A DNA stretch of 64,000 nucleotides. It comes from Triops longicaudatus. Lineage: Eukaryota; Arthropoda; Branchiopoda; Notostraca; Triopsidae. Shown here piece after piece: positions 12,173 through 24,200 of the stretch. The stretch is from contig JAGQDJ010000077.1 in NCBI GenBank assembly GCA_022885665.1, positions 744,001 to 808,000 on the forward strand. The letters are read 5' to 3'. The notes under the pieces were generated by a model. The model worked only from the letters and a program-made list of their open reading frames with translations, had not been told where the DNA came from and did no database searches. Each line of letters begins with the position of its first letter. Positions within the stretch are counted from its first letter, which is position 1. A program made the position numbers and the translations under genes.

Positions 12173-15100
12173 TAACAAACATCGGGAAAAAGCCGCATTT
12201 ACTGATAGCTTAAAATTTCAAAGCTTAAAATAAGATAAAATTCGTACACCTTGGCTACTACGCATCTTAAGGATTGCAGTTAATTCTCTATCACTTTAAC
12301 TCAAAATTGTTTGAAACATGGAAGGTACATTTTAACTTCTGGGTGAAACTAGACGATTTTTTTTCCGTCGCCCAAACCGAGGGAGTCCCAGCGTATGTGA
12401 AACTTGGGAGACATTTTACGACTAAAAGACCGACCCCCTCGGTTTGTTTCTGTCTTACAGCAAGGCAGCAATCATAAAATGTCCAAATGACACTCTTCGT
12501 CTCTAATTCCTTTTCTTTAAGGCGCCTTTCGCTCCACGAACCCCAAACGGGAAGCCATGAAGATGTTCATTTGGTTAGCACGAGAAAGAGAAGGTGAAGA
12601 GGGAGGTTGAACAACAGAGGAACAAGTGGGCATTTTGTTTTTCTACTTAAAACTCACTTATAAGTGAAGATTTGGAGCATCCAGGATCCTGCTGCTAGAA
12701 CATGTGTCCCCAGACTTTTGGGTTCCTTTGACCTTTTTATTTTGCTCCTTTCCCCGTCCCCTCCCTTGGTCGTCATCTTTTGCTGCTGTTCTCGTTTCAT
12801 CCTACATCTTCATCTTCTCTTCTCCTCCCTCAGCTTATTCCTCGAGCTTCATTTCGTTTGAAACCCGAACTCGGCCAGTCAGGCTGTATATAACGAGATG
12901 AGAGATCAGGGACGGACCCCCCTTCCAAAACGTTCCGGGACCCGAAATTTAAGAACGGACAGGCAGTCTGGGCTCTAACATGCCACCTCTCATGGCCCCC
13001 ACATCTAACACGACCCATGTCTTGTGTTTCTGACGAATATGAAAAGAAAAAAAAAATTAAGTGTGTGAGAAGAGAAATCTAGGGCTTCTCTCTTCCCTTT
13101 GCCAAGTGCAACGACTCAAATACAGGTTGCATATATTAATAGCCTTGATAATGAAAGGCCATTAATTGATCTTCCCTCCACTCTAGCGTTTTCCACAGCT
13201 TAAAACTGACTCCGAACCCCACAAGTTAAACGTCGCACTAGGCGTCCAGCAGATCTACGTCTCTGACTCAGTTTCGCAATGAAAATCTTGGATAACAGCC
13301 ACCAACCATTTACATTAGTGCCCTTTCTTTCTTTTCGTCCCAATGCGTACTGTTTCTCGTGATGGCGGAACTTACGTTCGCCAGTACCCAAGGCCACAGG
13401 GATATGCCGAAATCACGGTCCCGATACCCAAACCATTCCTTTAAAATGGCTCATGTTTGTAGTTATGATAAAGGAAAGGAGTTAAGAATTGGGATTTTCA
13501 CATTGATAAGCTACTTTTTGCTCTCTTTTGGGGTTTCTCGGTTCCAGTGTTCGCCTTGCCCTTGGGATGGGTTACCAGAAGGGCAGACTTATATCTTCCC
13601 TCCTCTTTTTACTCCAATTGAAGGACCATCAGAATTCAGACAGGTCAAAAACGGGCCTACAAAACGTTGGTCTCCCGTCTTGGCTCTCCCGAGAAAAGAA
13701 AAGCCCGGTTTTTCAAGGTTAATTTTATTTCCGCATTGAACTTTCCCTTTCAACCCCCTTTCTCGGTTCTTCATGCGACAAAACTAATAAAAGCTTTTTT
13801 ATGGCAAAAGTTCAATAGGGAGTGTATTCCTAAGATGGTTCAAGTTCAAGTTCTTATGAATTCCGGTAGCGCACATGACTTCATTTCGGAATGGACATGT
13901 ACGGTAAGCTCATTAAAATACCTAACCCCAGCTTATTTTGAAGGACAGCATAAAAAATGGCCTCAGTACTGTGTATGCTGGACTTACAATTAAAACGACG
14001 CATAATGAGCTCTTGGGCAATAATGTCTATTAAGGTCACCGGGCGGCTCATCACCGAGCCGAGGTATAGGCTCGACTCGTGTCTAACCACGTAAAAGTTA
14101 AGACCCTTGTTTGAGTCATTCAAATAATAGTGTATTACAAAGTAATTAGAATTTAATTGTGAGAGTTAATGTGTTTTCACCGCTGACATTCACAAGTGTT
14201 GAAAGAATTAGGAGAAAGTCGAACTGCAGCTAAATGCTACCATAAAAGCTCATAATGCTTGCTGTAAAAGGCTTTCTCTTGTTTATTGTTGGAAGAAATT
14301 TCTCCGGTTTTAATAATATACCTCCATGACGAACAAGGTTTCTTGGAGCTAATCTACTCAGTTTAAGGGCGAGAAAAGTCAAACGACAAAACTGAAACGT
14401 TAAATGCGTTTACAAGTCAGAACTTGTGGTGCATTAAGTAAACGCTAATAATTTAAAACGCGTCATTTATGTCACGCGTGGTTTTTCAATGTCTAAAGCC
14501 CTTCCAACGCCTAAACGGCGAATCAGTTTCCGGAGACTTAATTAGGCCTTTGTTGTTTGATTTTTGTCTTTTAGTACGTGTACGATTACGCCGGGATGAA
14601 ATGCACTCAACATGAATAAGATTTTTTAAATAGGCAAGCACGATAGCTAGTAATGACAACAGAACTACGAGTTTGTCAACTCCAAGTTTGTCGACCGCCT
14701 CGGCATTTTTTGTCTTAGTTAACAATTGGTTTTTACGTTAGCTTTGAACTGAATATTTTGCACATTTTTTTTGTTAATCACTCGTAGGGGATACAGGTGA
14801 GAGCTTTTCTGGTTTAGAGAATATTTCTCGCTTTGTTTAATGTTTCGCAGATATATTTTACATCCACTTCGGCTTAATTTTGCTCGTAAAATCTCTTCTT
14901 CGACCAAATTAGTACCGGCTCTTAGTTTGGTTTATAATTGTCATAATTCTCGCCAATCGAAGGGTGTAGAACTGAGCAGAACTGGGCCAATGCCAGTCTT
15001 ACTGTACGCCAAGTAAACAATGAGTTTTCGGAGCAAAACCACAGTCAAATTTTGCAATCATACCGGAAAGGGTGTCTTTCTAACCTGTTGCTCGTTCTGG

Positions 15101-17553
15101 ATGAGTTCCTAATGGGATTTTTTTTTTTCAAATTTTGATTATTTTTATTTTACTTCTACGACGTTACTACGCTTCGGCTGGCTAAATTTCTTATAAACGA
15201 ATCGGAATAATTTGTACCCTAGCAAACGATCCCACACAAAGATAAAATGTGCCAAACTTCGGAAATAAATAAAAAAAAACATTTTCAACAGTGACTGAAT
15301 ATCTACATTTTCGTTTTGCTTTGCGTTTAATTGCGCTGCCCCTAATAGATCTAATTGCATTCTGATTTCTTAGCTTTCCTACATTCAGAGTAAACTTGAC
15401 ACACACATAATGAGCCCTTTTTGTAACTTCCAAACATTTCAAGTTCGAAGTACGATTTCTCCTTCGTTCACCAAACGTAGTATCCATTCGAGTCAAAAGG
15501 CGCCTTGGTGTACGGTAGATTTCAACGTTACATTCTCGTTCAAGCTCAAACTTTCTTAACGTTGACTTTGTTCAGGTCCGGTACAAGCATTAGAAAAGTA
15601 ATATTTCAAAAAGCGAAAAAAAGTACGGTACAAATTTAACTAATTCTTTATAAAGTTTCTGACTCTATTAAGAAATTAAATATTAAAGAATACAATCAAT
15701 TACACAAATATTGCTCATCTTCTGGGTTAAATCTAAACCCTACGAATCCCCTTTACGATCAAAAGTACAGAACGGCCCGTCATCGTCACCTGGGCGTCCC
15801 TTGGAAGACAAACGGTAAAGGGAAGCCGCGCCCTTCTGTGAATTCGCGAATCAAATCCTCCAATAACTTTGTTTGTTCTTGGATTTTTAAAAAGCTCAGT
15901 TCTTCGTATTGGAATTAATTTTCTGCAAGCAGGAACCAGCTTTTGAAAACTGACTAGCCTTAAAATGCTGGCTTGTTCCTTGCTAAATCACCCTGGAGGC
16001 CATCAGCACTCCCGTCGTTGCGAAAGCACTACTGGCTTGCCCCAACACGACGAAACCGGAGTACGAATTGCAAACTTGCCTCCAACGGGCATATCGTCAC
16101 ACGCATTCAAGGTTGTAACGTTAACATCAAGTGTGACACAACTAACGTTATAAAATCATCTTCCCTCGATAATAGACGAAAAAAGCCCTCAGTTCAACAG
16201 GTAATGTATTCTACGAGTTACATTCGACAGTAGCAAGTCAAGTTCTTTGTTGCGCAGTTCCTATTACCATACCTGACACCGGTAACAACCAGTTCCTTTT
16301 CTATTTTTGACCATTGATTTTTACAATTTTTTCCTTCGTGGCGGCAAGTACATGATAGTAGAGTATGTGTGCTAATGGGATGGTTAACTTAAGACTGGAA
16401 GCTGAGTGCCCATGTAATGTATTGGGAATTGTGTTGGAGTCTTGACACGTCGTGAGTTGGTCCACGTGACCAGATTTTTATGAGTGTTTGCCTAGTCACC
16501 CTTACCTAGAAACCTACCGAGTTCATACAGTACTCCCGGGCCCTGGGAAACTCAAACAGAGAAAATTCGTCCATTTCAAGTTTTTCGAGATAAAAGGTCA
16601 GCAAGAGGTCGCGGACGTAGGTCAAATTTTAGAGCGCAGTTCTAGGTAAAGCTAACTCCTTGAGGGCGGTACCATATTTGTCTTATATCGGTACTATATT
16701 TCAAACCGACTTCGTTTTTCGGGGCAGAAAAAGGGGTAAACCGGGTAAAATGACTATTTCACATATGGGAACTTCAACCCTTGGGGAATTCGGTGGAATC
16801 TTCATTTGACAGTATAAAATTCAAAACAGCATCCCGTTGACGGTTCCATGAACTAACCTGTTGCTGCCAATCTGAAACAGATACCAACCAGTGTTAAAAA
16901 ATAGAATAAGAGAAAGTTGGTCGCTTTTCCTCTTCCTTGACGTTTATATACATATATGTAGCTTATTTCGAGACATAAAGGAAGAGCCTTAGCAACTGGT
17001 AAAAAAATGGGAAGAGTGAAAGCTGTGGCCTGCATAAGCAATTAAGCTTCTTTTCCTTCTCTGAGCTTATTTGTCAAACCCCGTCTCGTGGCACTAACCT
17101 GTATAATGAACTATCTTGTTTAGAAAGTACAAGTTTAAGGAAGTTTCCCGGCATTTTATTTTACAACGCGTTGGCGACTAACCTGGTTCACATTGGAAGC
17201 TGGGGCCGTCTTACTAACGAAGGTGATTTTCCAAGCAGAAAGATTTGAGAATGGGGGCCTATTTAGAAAGGAAAGTGGAGTTGGAAGGAAAAGAGGCTGG
17301 GGAGATTTGTTAGCCTAATACTATGACGAGCATCCGTGTTGGGCATCTTTCTGATAGTGGATACCTGATCAGGACAGACGAAAGACTGTTGGACAAGAAA
17401 ACCGGGTCATTACTGACCTCTGAAGAAACTCGTAATGTCTCTTGGTGAATGTTTTTACTTCATTAGTCATTTTCTTTCCCTGTGCTGGATTTGAAAAGAT
17501 TGTGAAGTCGAGGTTAAAAATATCCGATTTTTTAAAACCATTTTGGGTTTAGC

Positions 17554-19059
17554 ATGGACGCTTGTGCCATGACAGATCTCGGCCAGTGGCTGGAACAAAA
17601 CCGACCTGCGTTTTTACCCCCAGTTTGCAATAAACTTCTGTAAGTTTCAAAGCTACAATAGTTTTCGGCCAAGAATCATGTCACTAGCTGCAGCGCTTTA
17701 TAATTTGACGACAGGCACGAGAAGCAACTCAAGGTGTTTTACGTGGGTGGACCCAACCAACGCAAAGATTTCCACATGGAAGAGGGCGAAGAGCTTTTCT
17801 ACATGCGAGAAGGGAATATGGATTTGATAGTTATGGAGCGAGGCACACTTAAGACAATCCATATTGCGGAAGGCGAGGTTTAAGTCCTTTTATTTCTAAT
17901 CGTTACGAGAAGTTTGATCATCATAAATCTGTGAAGGTGTTTCTTTTGCCGGGACGCATTCCCCATTCACCTCAGCGCCAAGCCAATACGGTAGGATTGG
18001 TCATCGAGCGAGAGCGGCTCCTATCTGAATTAGACTGTCTCAGGTAACAGAAAGGTACACTGTAAAATCCTAAAAATATCTTCTGATGAATGAAAAGGGT
18101 TATCAGCCGATTGTGACAATCTCGTGTGTGTCTATAGATATTTCGTTCCAGAAACGGAAGAGATTTTGTTTGAGCGTTGGTTTTATTGCGATGACTTGGG
18201 AACTCAACTGAAACCAGTCATTGAAGAATTTTTTGCCTCAGAAGAGCACCGAACCGGGAAGCCCTTGAATAATGTGGAGCGGAACCCACCATATTTACCT
18301 GACGATCACCGCGTATTGCCAACTCCCTTCCCATTGAAACAATGGCTGTTAGAAAACAGTAGTCAACTGGAGCAACAAGGCCAAATGCAGCTCTTTGACG
18401 ACAGTATCTATCAGTCAGATATCACTGTCTGGGCTGCGGGGAGAGAAAGTCACCATCTGAGCCACCAAGTAGAAACTTGGCTCTGGCAGTTGGTATGTTT
18501 CCTAGTCTGCTACTTGCTGAAGCATTATTTGCATGGCTTTTGCGGTATAATCAATTGGCTATGCAAAATTGCCACACCTTTCGCGCCTTCAAGCATAGCT
18601 ATTTCATACAATTAAACATCAACGCCAGTTGCAATAGAATCTGGTTTTAACGAACCATATTACAACGAACAGTCGGCAATAGTAGAAGGATTTTGAAGTC
18701 CTGAGTTTTGTAAATGTATGTAAAAAGTTTCTGACATTAATTTCGGGTATACCGAACAGCTTATTCTGTTATGAGAGGGTTCATTACGAGACTTTATGGA
18801 AATTATTATTATTATTATTGTTTTCATTTCACTTATTTTTGCTTGTGTATTTGTGAGACGATCTATTTATTTTTCCCCGGTTGAACAGGTTGGAGAAGCG
18901 GAGATTGTCATCGGACAAGTCACGTGTGTGCTGAAAGAAGACCAGAGTCTGTTATTACCATCTAAGACGCCATTTGTTCTGAAGAGTAAACCTGGAGCTC
19001 GGACTATGTCCGTAGTTATGGACCCCATAAACAAGAAGCGCGCAGGAATTCCTGGCTAA
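17554..19059 (+). CDS. HAAO: 3-hydroxyanthranilate 3,4-dioxygenase
   Basis: Five exons, 17554-17639, 17715-17877, 17937-18043, 18138-18492 and 18889-19059, join in phase to 293 residues (human about 286). The enzyme is a cytosolic Fe(II) cupin that opens 3-hydroxyanthranilate to the precursor of quinolinate, in the kynurenine route from tryptophan to NAD. Family signatures include PPVCNKLL near residue 22, GGPNQRKDFHMEEGEE near 40 and LPGRIPHSPQR near 87. The iron ligands His49, Glu55 and His93 are all present. LFERWFYCDDLGTQL and RTGKP in exon 4 and the ETWLWQL strand are also conserved. All introns are GT-AG. Intron 4 carries a MITE-like insertion at 18633-18798. ATG 17554 sits just after a possible acceptor, so a 5' UTR intron is likely. 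MED28 follows 560 bp downstream on the same strand. Confidence 0.96.
18633..18798. mobile_element. MITE-like element in HAAO intron 4, copy 2
   Basis: The left end CAATAGAATCTGGTTTTAAC and the right end TTCATTACGAGACTTTATGG are inverted relatives of each other and of the other copies. About 165 bp, non-coding, entirely inside the intron 18493-18888. The repeats are more diverged than in copies 3 and 5. Confidence 0.45.
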
Positions 19060-19269
19060 GATTCAACAGTGTTTTGTTGTTTACTTAATATGGAGTAATT
19101 GCAAGGTTCATTGTTGTTTGTTACTAAGCTCAGGAGATACTGTGGTTTTCCGTGGAAGCCATAGGTCTTAGCTGGGTAGGTGGTGGTGCAATAAGAGAAC
19201 ATTTTGTTGGAGACAACCTAACACCCCAAACCACCCTGTATGTCTATTATCCTTCTCATTAAACTTTGT

Positions 19270-19275
19270 AATAAA
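19270..19275 (+). promoter_or_regulatory. Candidate polyadenylation signal AATAAA for HAAO
   Basis: AATAAA lies 211 bases after the HAAO stop codon and 345 bases before the MED28 start, in GTAATAAAGTG followed by TG-rich sequence. Its position fits a 3' end signal for HAAO. Confidence 0.5.
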
Positions 19276-19619
19276 GTGATGTAATAATGTGTTATATTTA
19301 GGTAATAATGTGATGGAACATGAATTTATTACGATACAAAAATATATGGAGTACTTACGGTGGAAGAATTGGTCGCAAATATACTTCTATTGGTTTATTA
19401 TTGCACACCACGTTACACTTCGAATTTGGCAAGCAAATCCGTCGGCGTGTTTACGAAGGCGCGTGAAACTTTCTTTCAAAAACCTGTACCTCTACGCCAT
19501 CTAACGCCTAACTTTCTGTATAGATAGGTCGAATGCGTGTGAACAGGCCTTCCGAATCTGTTTACATACAAATCCTTGCTTAAATTTCTTCAAGTAAAAC
19601 TAAAAGCGTTTACTGTATT

Positions 19620-20365
19620 ATGGCGCAGTCCCGTGATAAAGCTCCTCTCAATCATATTGATGCCTTTGAAGAAGCGTTTCAGGTATATTTACCAAAATTC
19701 GTATTTTATATTAAAAATTTATATTAAAATTCATTACTTTTTCTATGCGATTGCAGAATGCGTTTACAACTCTTATTCAAGGAAGTGACGATTCCGGTGA
19801 GCCTGTTGATAAAGACGATGTAAGAAGCGAGGCAGAGCAAGCGATTTTAAAGTGTTTAGAAGCCGCAAAAGCAGTAGAAGCTTTTTTCCTACAGAAACGC
19901 CTTTTACTTTCTGCTTTGAAACCAGAACAAATCGTGAAAGAGGTAACATAATAATTATTATTTTGAGAATCAGTTATCTGAGTGCGTAATTATACAAAGG
20001 ATTGTTTTGAGCTCAGAGCCGAGCTTGCCCGAAAAGATGAACTTTTACATAGGCTTTATGACAAAATTGCTGGTTGGCAAACCATGTTGTCAGATTTGCC
20101 TGGTGGCGCAGCGATAGCCGCCAAACCACCACCATCCCTCCCTACGCCTACTCAGATTCAACCCGGTGCCAACCTTCCAATCCAGTCACCCATGAATCCG
20201 AAAATGAACCCTATGATGCCACAGCAACACCCGTCAGGAGACCCAAGATTATCTGGCCCGTCGCCTCAGTTCGGCATGGGAAATATGCCAAACCAGTTTC
20301 CTATGATGGGGATGCCCAATCGAATGCCACATCAACCCAATCCTTCCATGCAAGGGCCGTTTTAA
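19620..20365 (+). CDS. MED28: Mediator complex subunit 28
   Basis: Three exons, 19620-19682, 19757-19942 and 20000-20365, all joined in phase 0, predict 204 residues (human 178). MED28 is a small helical subunit of the Mediator head, which links transcription factors to RNA polymerase II in the nucleus. The best evidence is the central block: HIDAFEEAFQNAF near residue 11, FFLQKRL near 66, KPEQIVKED spanning the exon 2-3 junction, and ELRAELARKDELL just after. These match the human protein closely. Human MED28 has its low-complexity segment at the N-terminus. Here the N-terminus is short, and the last 75 residues form a Pro/Met/Asn/Gln-rich tail with repeated PM and NP motifs. The exon 3 acceptor was set at TACAAAG|GATTG because only this gives KE-DCFELR, the family sequence. 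ANKFN1 converges from the other strand 915 bp downstream. Confidence 0.93.
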
Positions 20366-21279
20366 CTGTACCATAAAACCTAAATTAATACATTCACTTG
20401 GTGTTTTTAGCTTTCGCGTTCGTAACGTTTTCGTTCGTCCTAATCTAGATGTCAGAAGGAATTGTCGGATATTCCTAGAATATTACTTGGGATTTAATGT
20501 TTTTCAGTTGCTTTCCATTTCTTCGCGATGTTTAAGAAAACTTAAATGATTACTATTGATTTTGTAATATCTTTTAATTCTTTTACTTACATGTAGGTTC
20601 TGATAGGCCCCAACGACGAATAAGTCCTAGGGGACCGAAAGACCCTTAAGTCCCAACGGGTTAACTGAAAACTTAGTACTATTTTAGAGCATTACAGACC
20701 GTAAAATGAATGACATAAAAGTCCACTCGAAACTCCTGCGGCTATTTTATCGTATGAAAGCGAGTACGCAAATAGCAACTGAACTAAGTCCTGTCATTTA
20801 AATTATATTCGCTGTTTTACATTCACATAACACGACATATGCATCTATGAAACATAACGCGAGCCATTCAACAGTCAAGACACGGCATGTCATGATATAA
20901 AACATAAATTGGGCCACAGTGAAAAAATACAACCCACCAGGACAAGCAGAAATTGTCACGACTTGTATACATCCCTAACGTTACAGAATTGCTTAAGCTG
21001 AAGTTTGACCGTTTCACGTCAACTGTATTATTATTATGTTTATGGCGTTTCCTATTATCACAGCAAAGGAATACAGTGCATCAACTCGTATCACTGTGCC
21101 CTTCCATTCTCGCGCACGGAGTAAGAGTTAAAAGCAGCTGTACTCTATATGTACGTACGTGTGCTCCTAAATTATCTATGCTTCGTTTGCTATCTGGCTT
21201 TTGCTCTCTTTCACGAACTAAAAACTCGAGATCATGACTCCCATTCGCCGTTTGTTTTGGAATGTGCGTGTCTGCAATG
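20366..21279. other. Intergenic spacer between convergent MED28 and ANKFN1
   Basis: The interval holds the two 3' untranslated regions. No AATAAA on the plus strand just after MED28, and no TTTATT just before the ANKFN1 stop, was found. No conserved frame is visible. Confidence 0.5.
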
Positions 21280-24200
21280 TTAGAGTAACGACGGCTGCCT
21301 AGAACTTTGCTCGATGGCTGCTAAAAGATCTTTCTTCTGACGCACGAACAATCTACCTTTCTTCCAAGGGTTCTGCAACTGCAACGGTCGGAAATCGTCC
21401 CGCAAGCAGCGTTCACGAGCGCCTATTACAGTTACGAGGCAAAAGTTTCTCAACTCTTCGTTGCTATAAATCGGTCCTCCTTTGCCTTTCAGGACGACGG
21501 CCATATTGAGTTGTCGGACCACCAGATCTACCACTTCACGAGCGTTCGTTTTCGGTGTAACGTGCAGCTTGACACTGGTTCCGTTTGCCAAACCCGTCTC
21601 GTAAGCAGCATACACTTGAATAATCCCGCCCTGTTCCTCCGTAACGGTTGCATTCGGTGCCGTGTTTGATTCCGGCGTCGGGGTGTCTAATTCCGGCGTC
21701 GCACCTAAACGTTCTTGTCCTCCGCGGGAAGAGTTGCTGCCTTTAGAGAGCAAACTCAAGCTATCGGGGTCAGCTTCTAACGAAGAGAGAGACGTTAAAC
21801 TTGGAGTGTGCGAGCAAGCCGAAGGTTCGCTGTCTTGACTGTGCGAACGTAAACTGCCTCCGCCTTGTTTTCGGTGTATTGCTTTCGACATTCCCATCCC
21901 AGTAATTTCTTCGGTTTCTTGACCTCGGTGTCGACGAGATTTTTGCGACTGAGTCAAGAGATAGCGTTGCAACTCCGAACAGCTACTGCTACTACGCGGT
22001 GACGCTGGAGGACAACAAGGGACCGAATCCGTTTCGACTGCTGTATTGCAGAAACTTCCGTCATTGTGAGAAAAGACAGAAATGTCCAATTCTTCGTTTT
22101 TGGGTGATACTGACGAAAAAAGTTGAACAGTTTCTCTGCCAAGGTTATTGAGCTGATCTTCGCTTCGGAAGAAAACGCCATGCTTGTTCTCTTGGGTCGT
22201 TGAGCTATAACTGGCAAGCATATCATTGCTTTTGCTGAATGTCTTGTTGATTGCAGACTCGCGTAACGACTCGTCACTGTAAGCCTTGGCTCGGGAACAG
22301 CTGCACGCAGAGCAGGAGGTGACATACCCCGGTAAATCGAGGGGCACGGAACATTCGTGACAGACACTAACCGGTATGGCAGGTTTGCTGGTATTGGTGA
22401 GTACGTTCTCCAAGGTGTTGGATTTCTGGAAACGGGTGTCAAAACCCGCTGGGGTGCCGTTGCTTTTTAAAAGCTTGTTGTCGCTCTTCATCTTGATGAG
22501 CTCCCGTTTCCGAGTCGGATGCAGGTCTTCTTGCCCGGCATACAAGGAGGAACAAGACGAGGAAGATTTGGATCCGGATCGTTGAGATCGCAGACTGGGA
22601 GAGACACTCTGGCTTCGGTGGTCAGAAAGAATCGGCGCTAAGGGTTGCCGGAACGATGGAATGACGTCAACAGTGGACCTTGAGTTTGTGTAAAGGGGCA
22701 GGAGAGATAAAGGTACGCCTAGAATTGTGGTTTTGTCCCGGGCCATAGTTAAGACATCCATAATCCAGCGAGCTCCTCGCCACGTCGAATCGACTTGGGT
22801 TTGGACATCTTGCAATTTTTGCAGACGTTGCTTCGCATCCGTTACTTCCGTTGATGAAAAGGCCTGAGTGGAAAACGTAATGAAATGGCAAGTAACACTG
22901 AAAGGTTTCTTACCTCCCGGTGGGCATGTTGAGCAAGCATGGTATCCATTTCCAGTATTGAACTCAATCGCGAGTATTTGCCAATGAGTTCCTTTTGATA
23001 TGTCCGTAAATGAACGATTTCAAATACTTGGAGTGGGAGGAGGAGCAAGCCAGGCCGCTGTGAAAGGCATTCCGTTTGGCCGGGTACCGCACAGACACTC
23101 TCGACCGGAGGCAGTAAAATGATGAAGGAAACATCCTGATTGAGTTCCACAACTTCCATATCGTAGAGCCTATATAGACGTAGAAAAGTGCATGAGTCGG
23201 TGCGAAGTTTCTAGGATGCTCGAAGCAAATTGGATTTGGCAACTTACCGATGGTAGTTGTATGTTTCTTCATCGACGCCCAGCGAGGTCAGTAGCTGTTG
23301 TGCCGAGACAGCTAACTGGTGCTGAAAGTTTAATTGAACTGGCGTTGGCTCGCATTTGTCGCCTTGCGTTTCCTGATTTTCTTTGGCAGGTGACTCACTC
23401 TCAGTGGGTGCGTCGACCTCCATTGTATCGCTGGACAGCCGTCGTCGGCTCGACAAGTATTTCACCCATTCCCATTCCTCACTACAAAAGAGGGCGAGAA
23501 AAAGAAAACCAATATTGCTAACTTCCTGTTACGCGAGATGGATAGACAGGATGCAGTGGGATGGAAAATAGTAAAAAAAAGTTTTGAAGATGAACTTGCC
23601 TCGACACACATGGATTGTCTCGTATCTTACAATGGGGAATGATATTAGGGGTCTTTTCGGGTACCAGCACGCGGATTAGATCCACCGAACTTTTCATCTT
23701 CAAATAACCCAAATATAACCCCTTAGGCAAAGGTACAGAGCTGGCTTGGTTGTAAGATATCAATTCCTACAGAAAAAAAGATAAAGAACAGACAAGTTTT
23801 TATCACAGCTCGCAGTAATAAGAAGAGTTCCGACGGAAAACTTACTGGTATACTATTGATTAGTAAATCCGCAGCAAAACTTTCCTCGGAAGTGGACGCC
23901 CGTCGCTGGAGTTTGGAAACAGGAAGCCACTTGAAGTTAATGGACGACACTTGTTTGGTGTTGTTCATGTTACAAACGCAACACATGATCATGGTACCCT
24001 GGCTGTCCTTTAATGGCTGGTAATACAACTGCCCTAAATCTTGCCAACTGAGTGCCGACTAGAAACAAAAAAGAACGGTACATTAAACAAAACAAAACGG
24101 TCTCAAAAGTTATGTTTCGCTTAAAAACGTTCACTTAACATTTTACGACTCACGATGACAAACATAAATTAGAAAATCTTTTACAAAAATACCTGCATAT

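Larger units (their letters stand above)
8212..17553. other. TIS11 3' UTR then intergenic DNA before HAAO
   Basis: The first 1.4 kb is probably 3' UTR. Beyond that there are only short overlapping open frames, one inverted-repeat element (11458-11697), an A-rich tract near 12136 and AT-rich spacer. A frame open from 15973 to about 16200 and ending CAACAG|GTAATG could be an exon but has no partner exon that I can identify. The HAAO start at 17554 directly follows TTTTGGGTTTAG, so an untranslated upstream exon may lie in this interval. Confidence 0.45.

Noticed and set aside
14486..14725. Minus-strand 79-codon frame with a hydrophobic stretch and a basic tail
   Set aside because: It has no ATG start, no convincing splice partners and no recognisable family. 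The hydrophobic run alone is weak evidence.
23521..23599. Continuing the ANKFN1 exon past 23600 without splicing
   Set aside because: The frame leaves the conserved family sequence right after KIRDNPCVS and soon stops. The GC-AG splice restores the conserved EEWEW motif.
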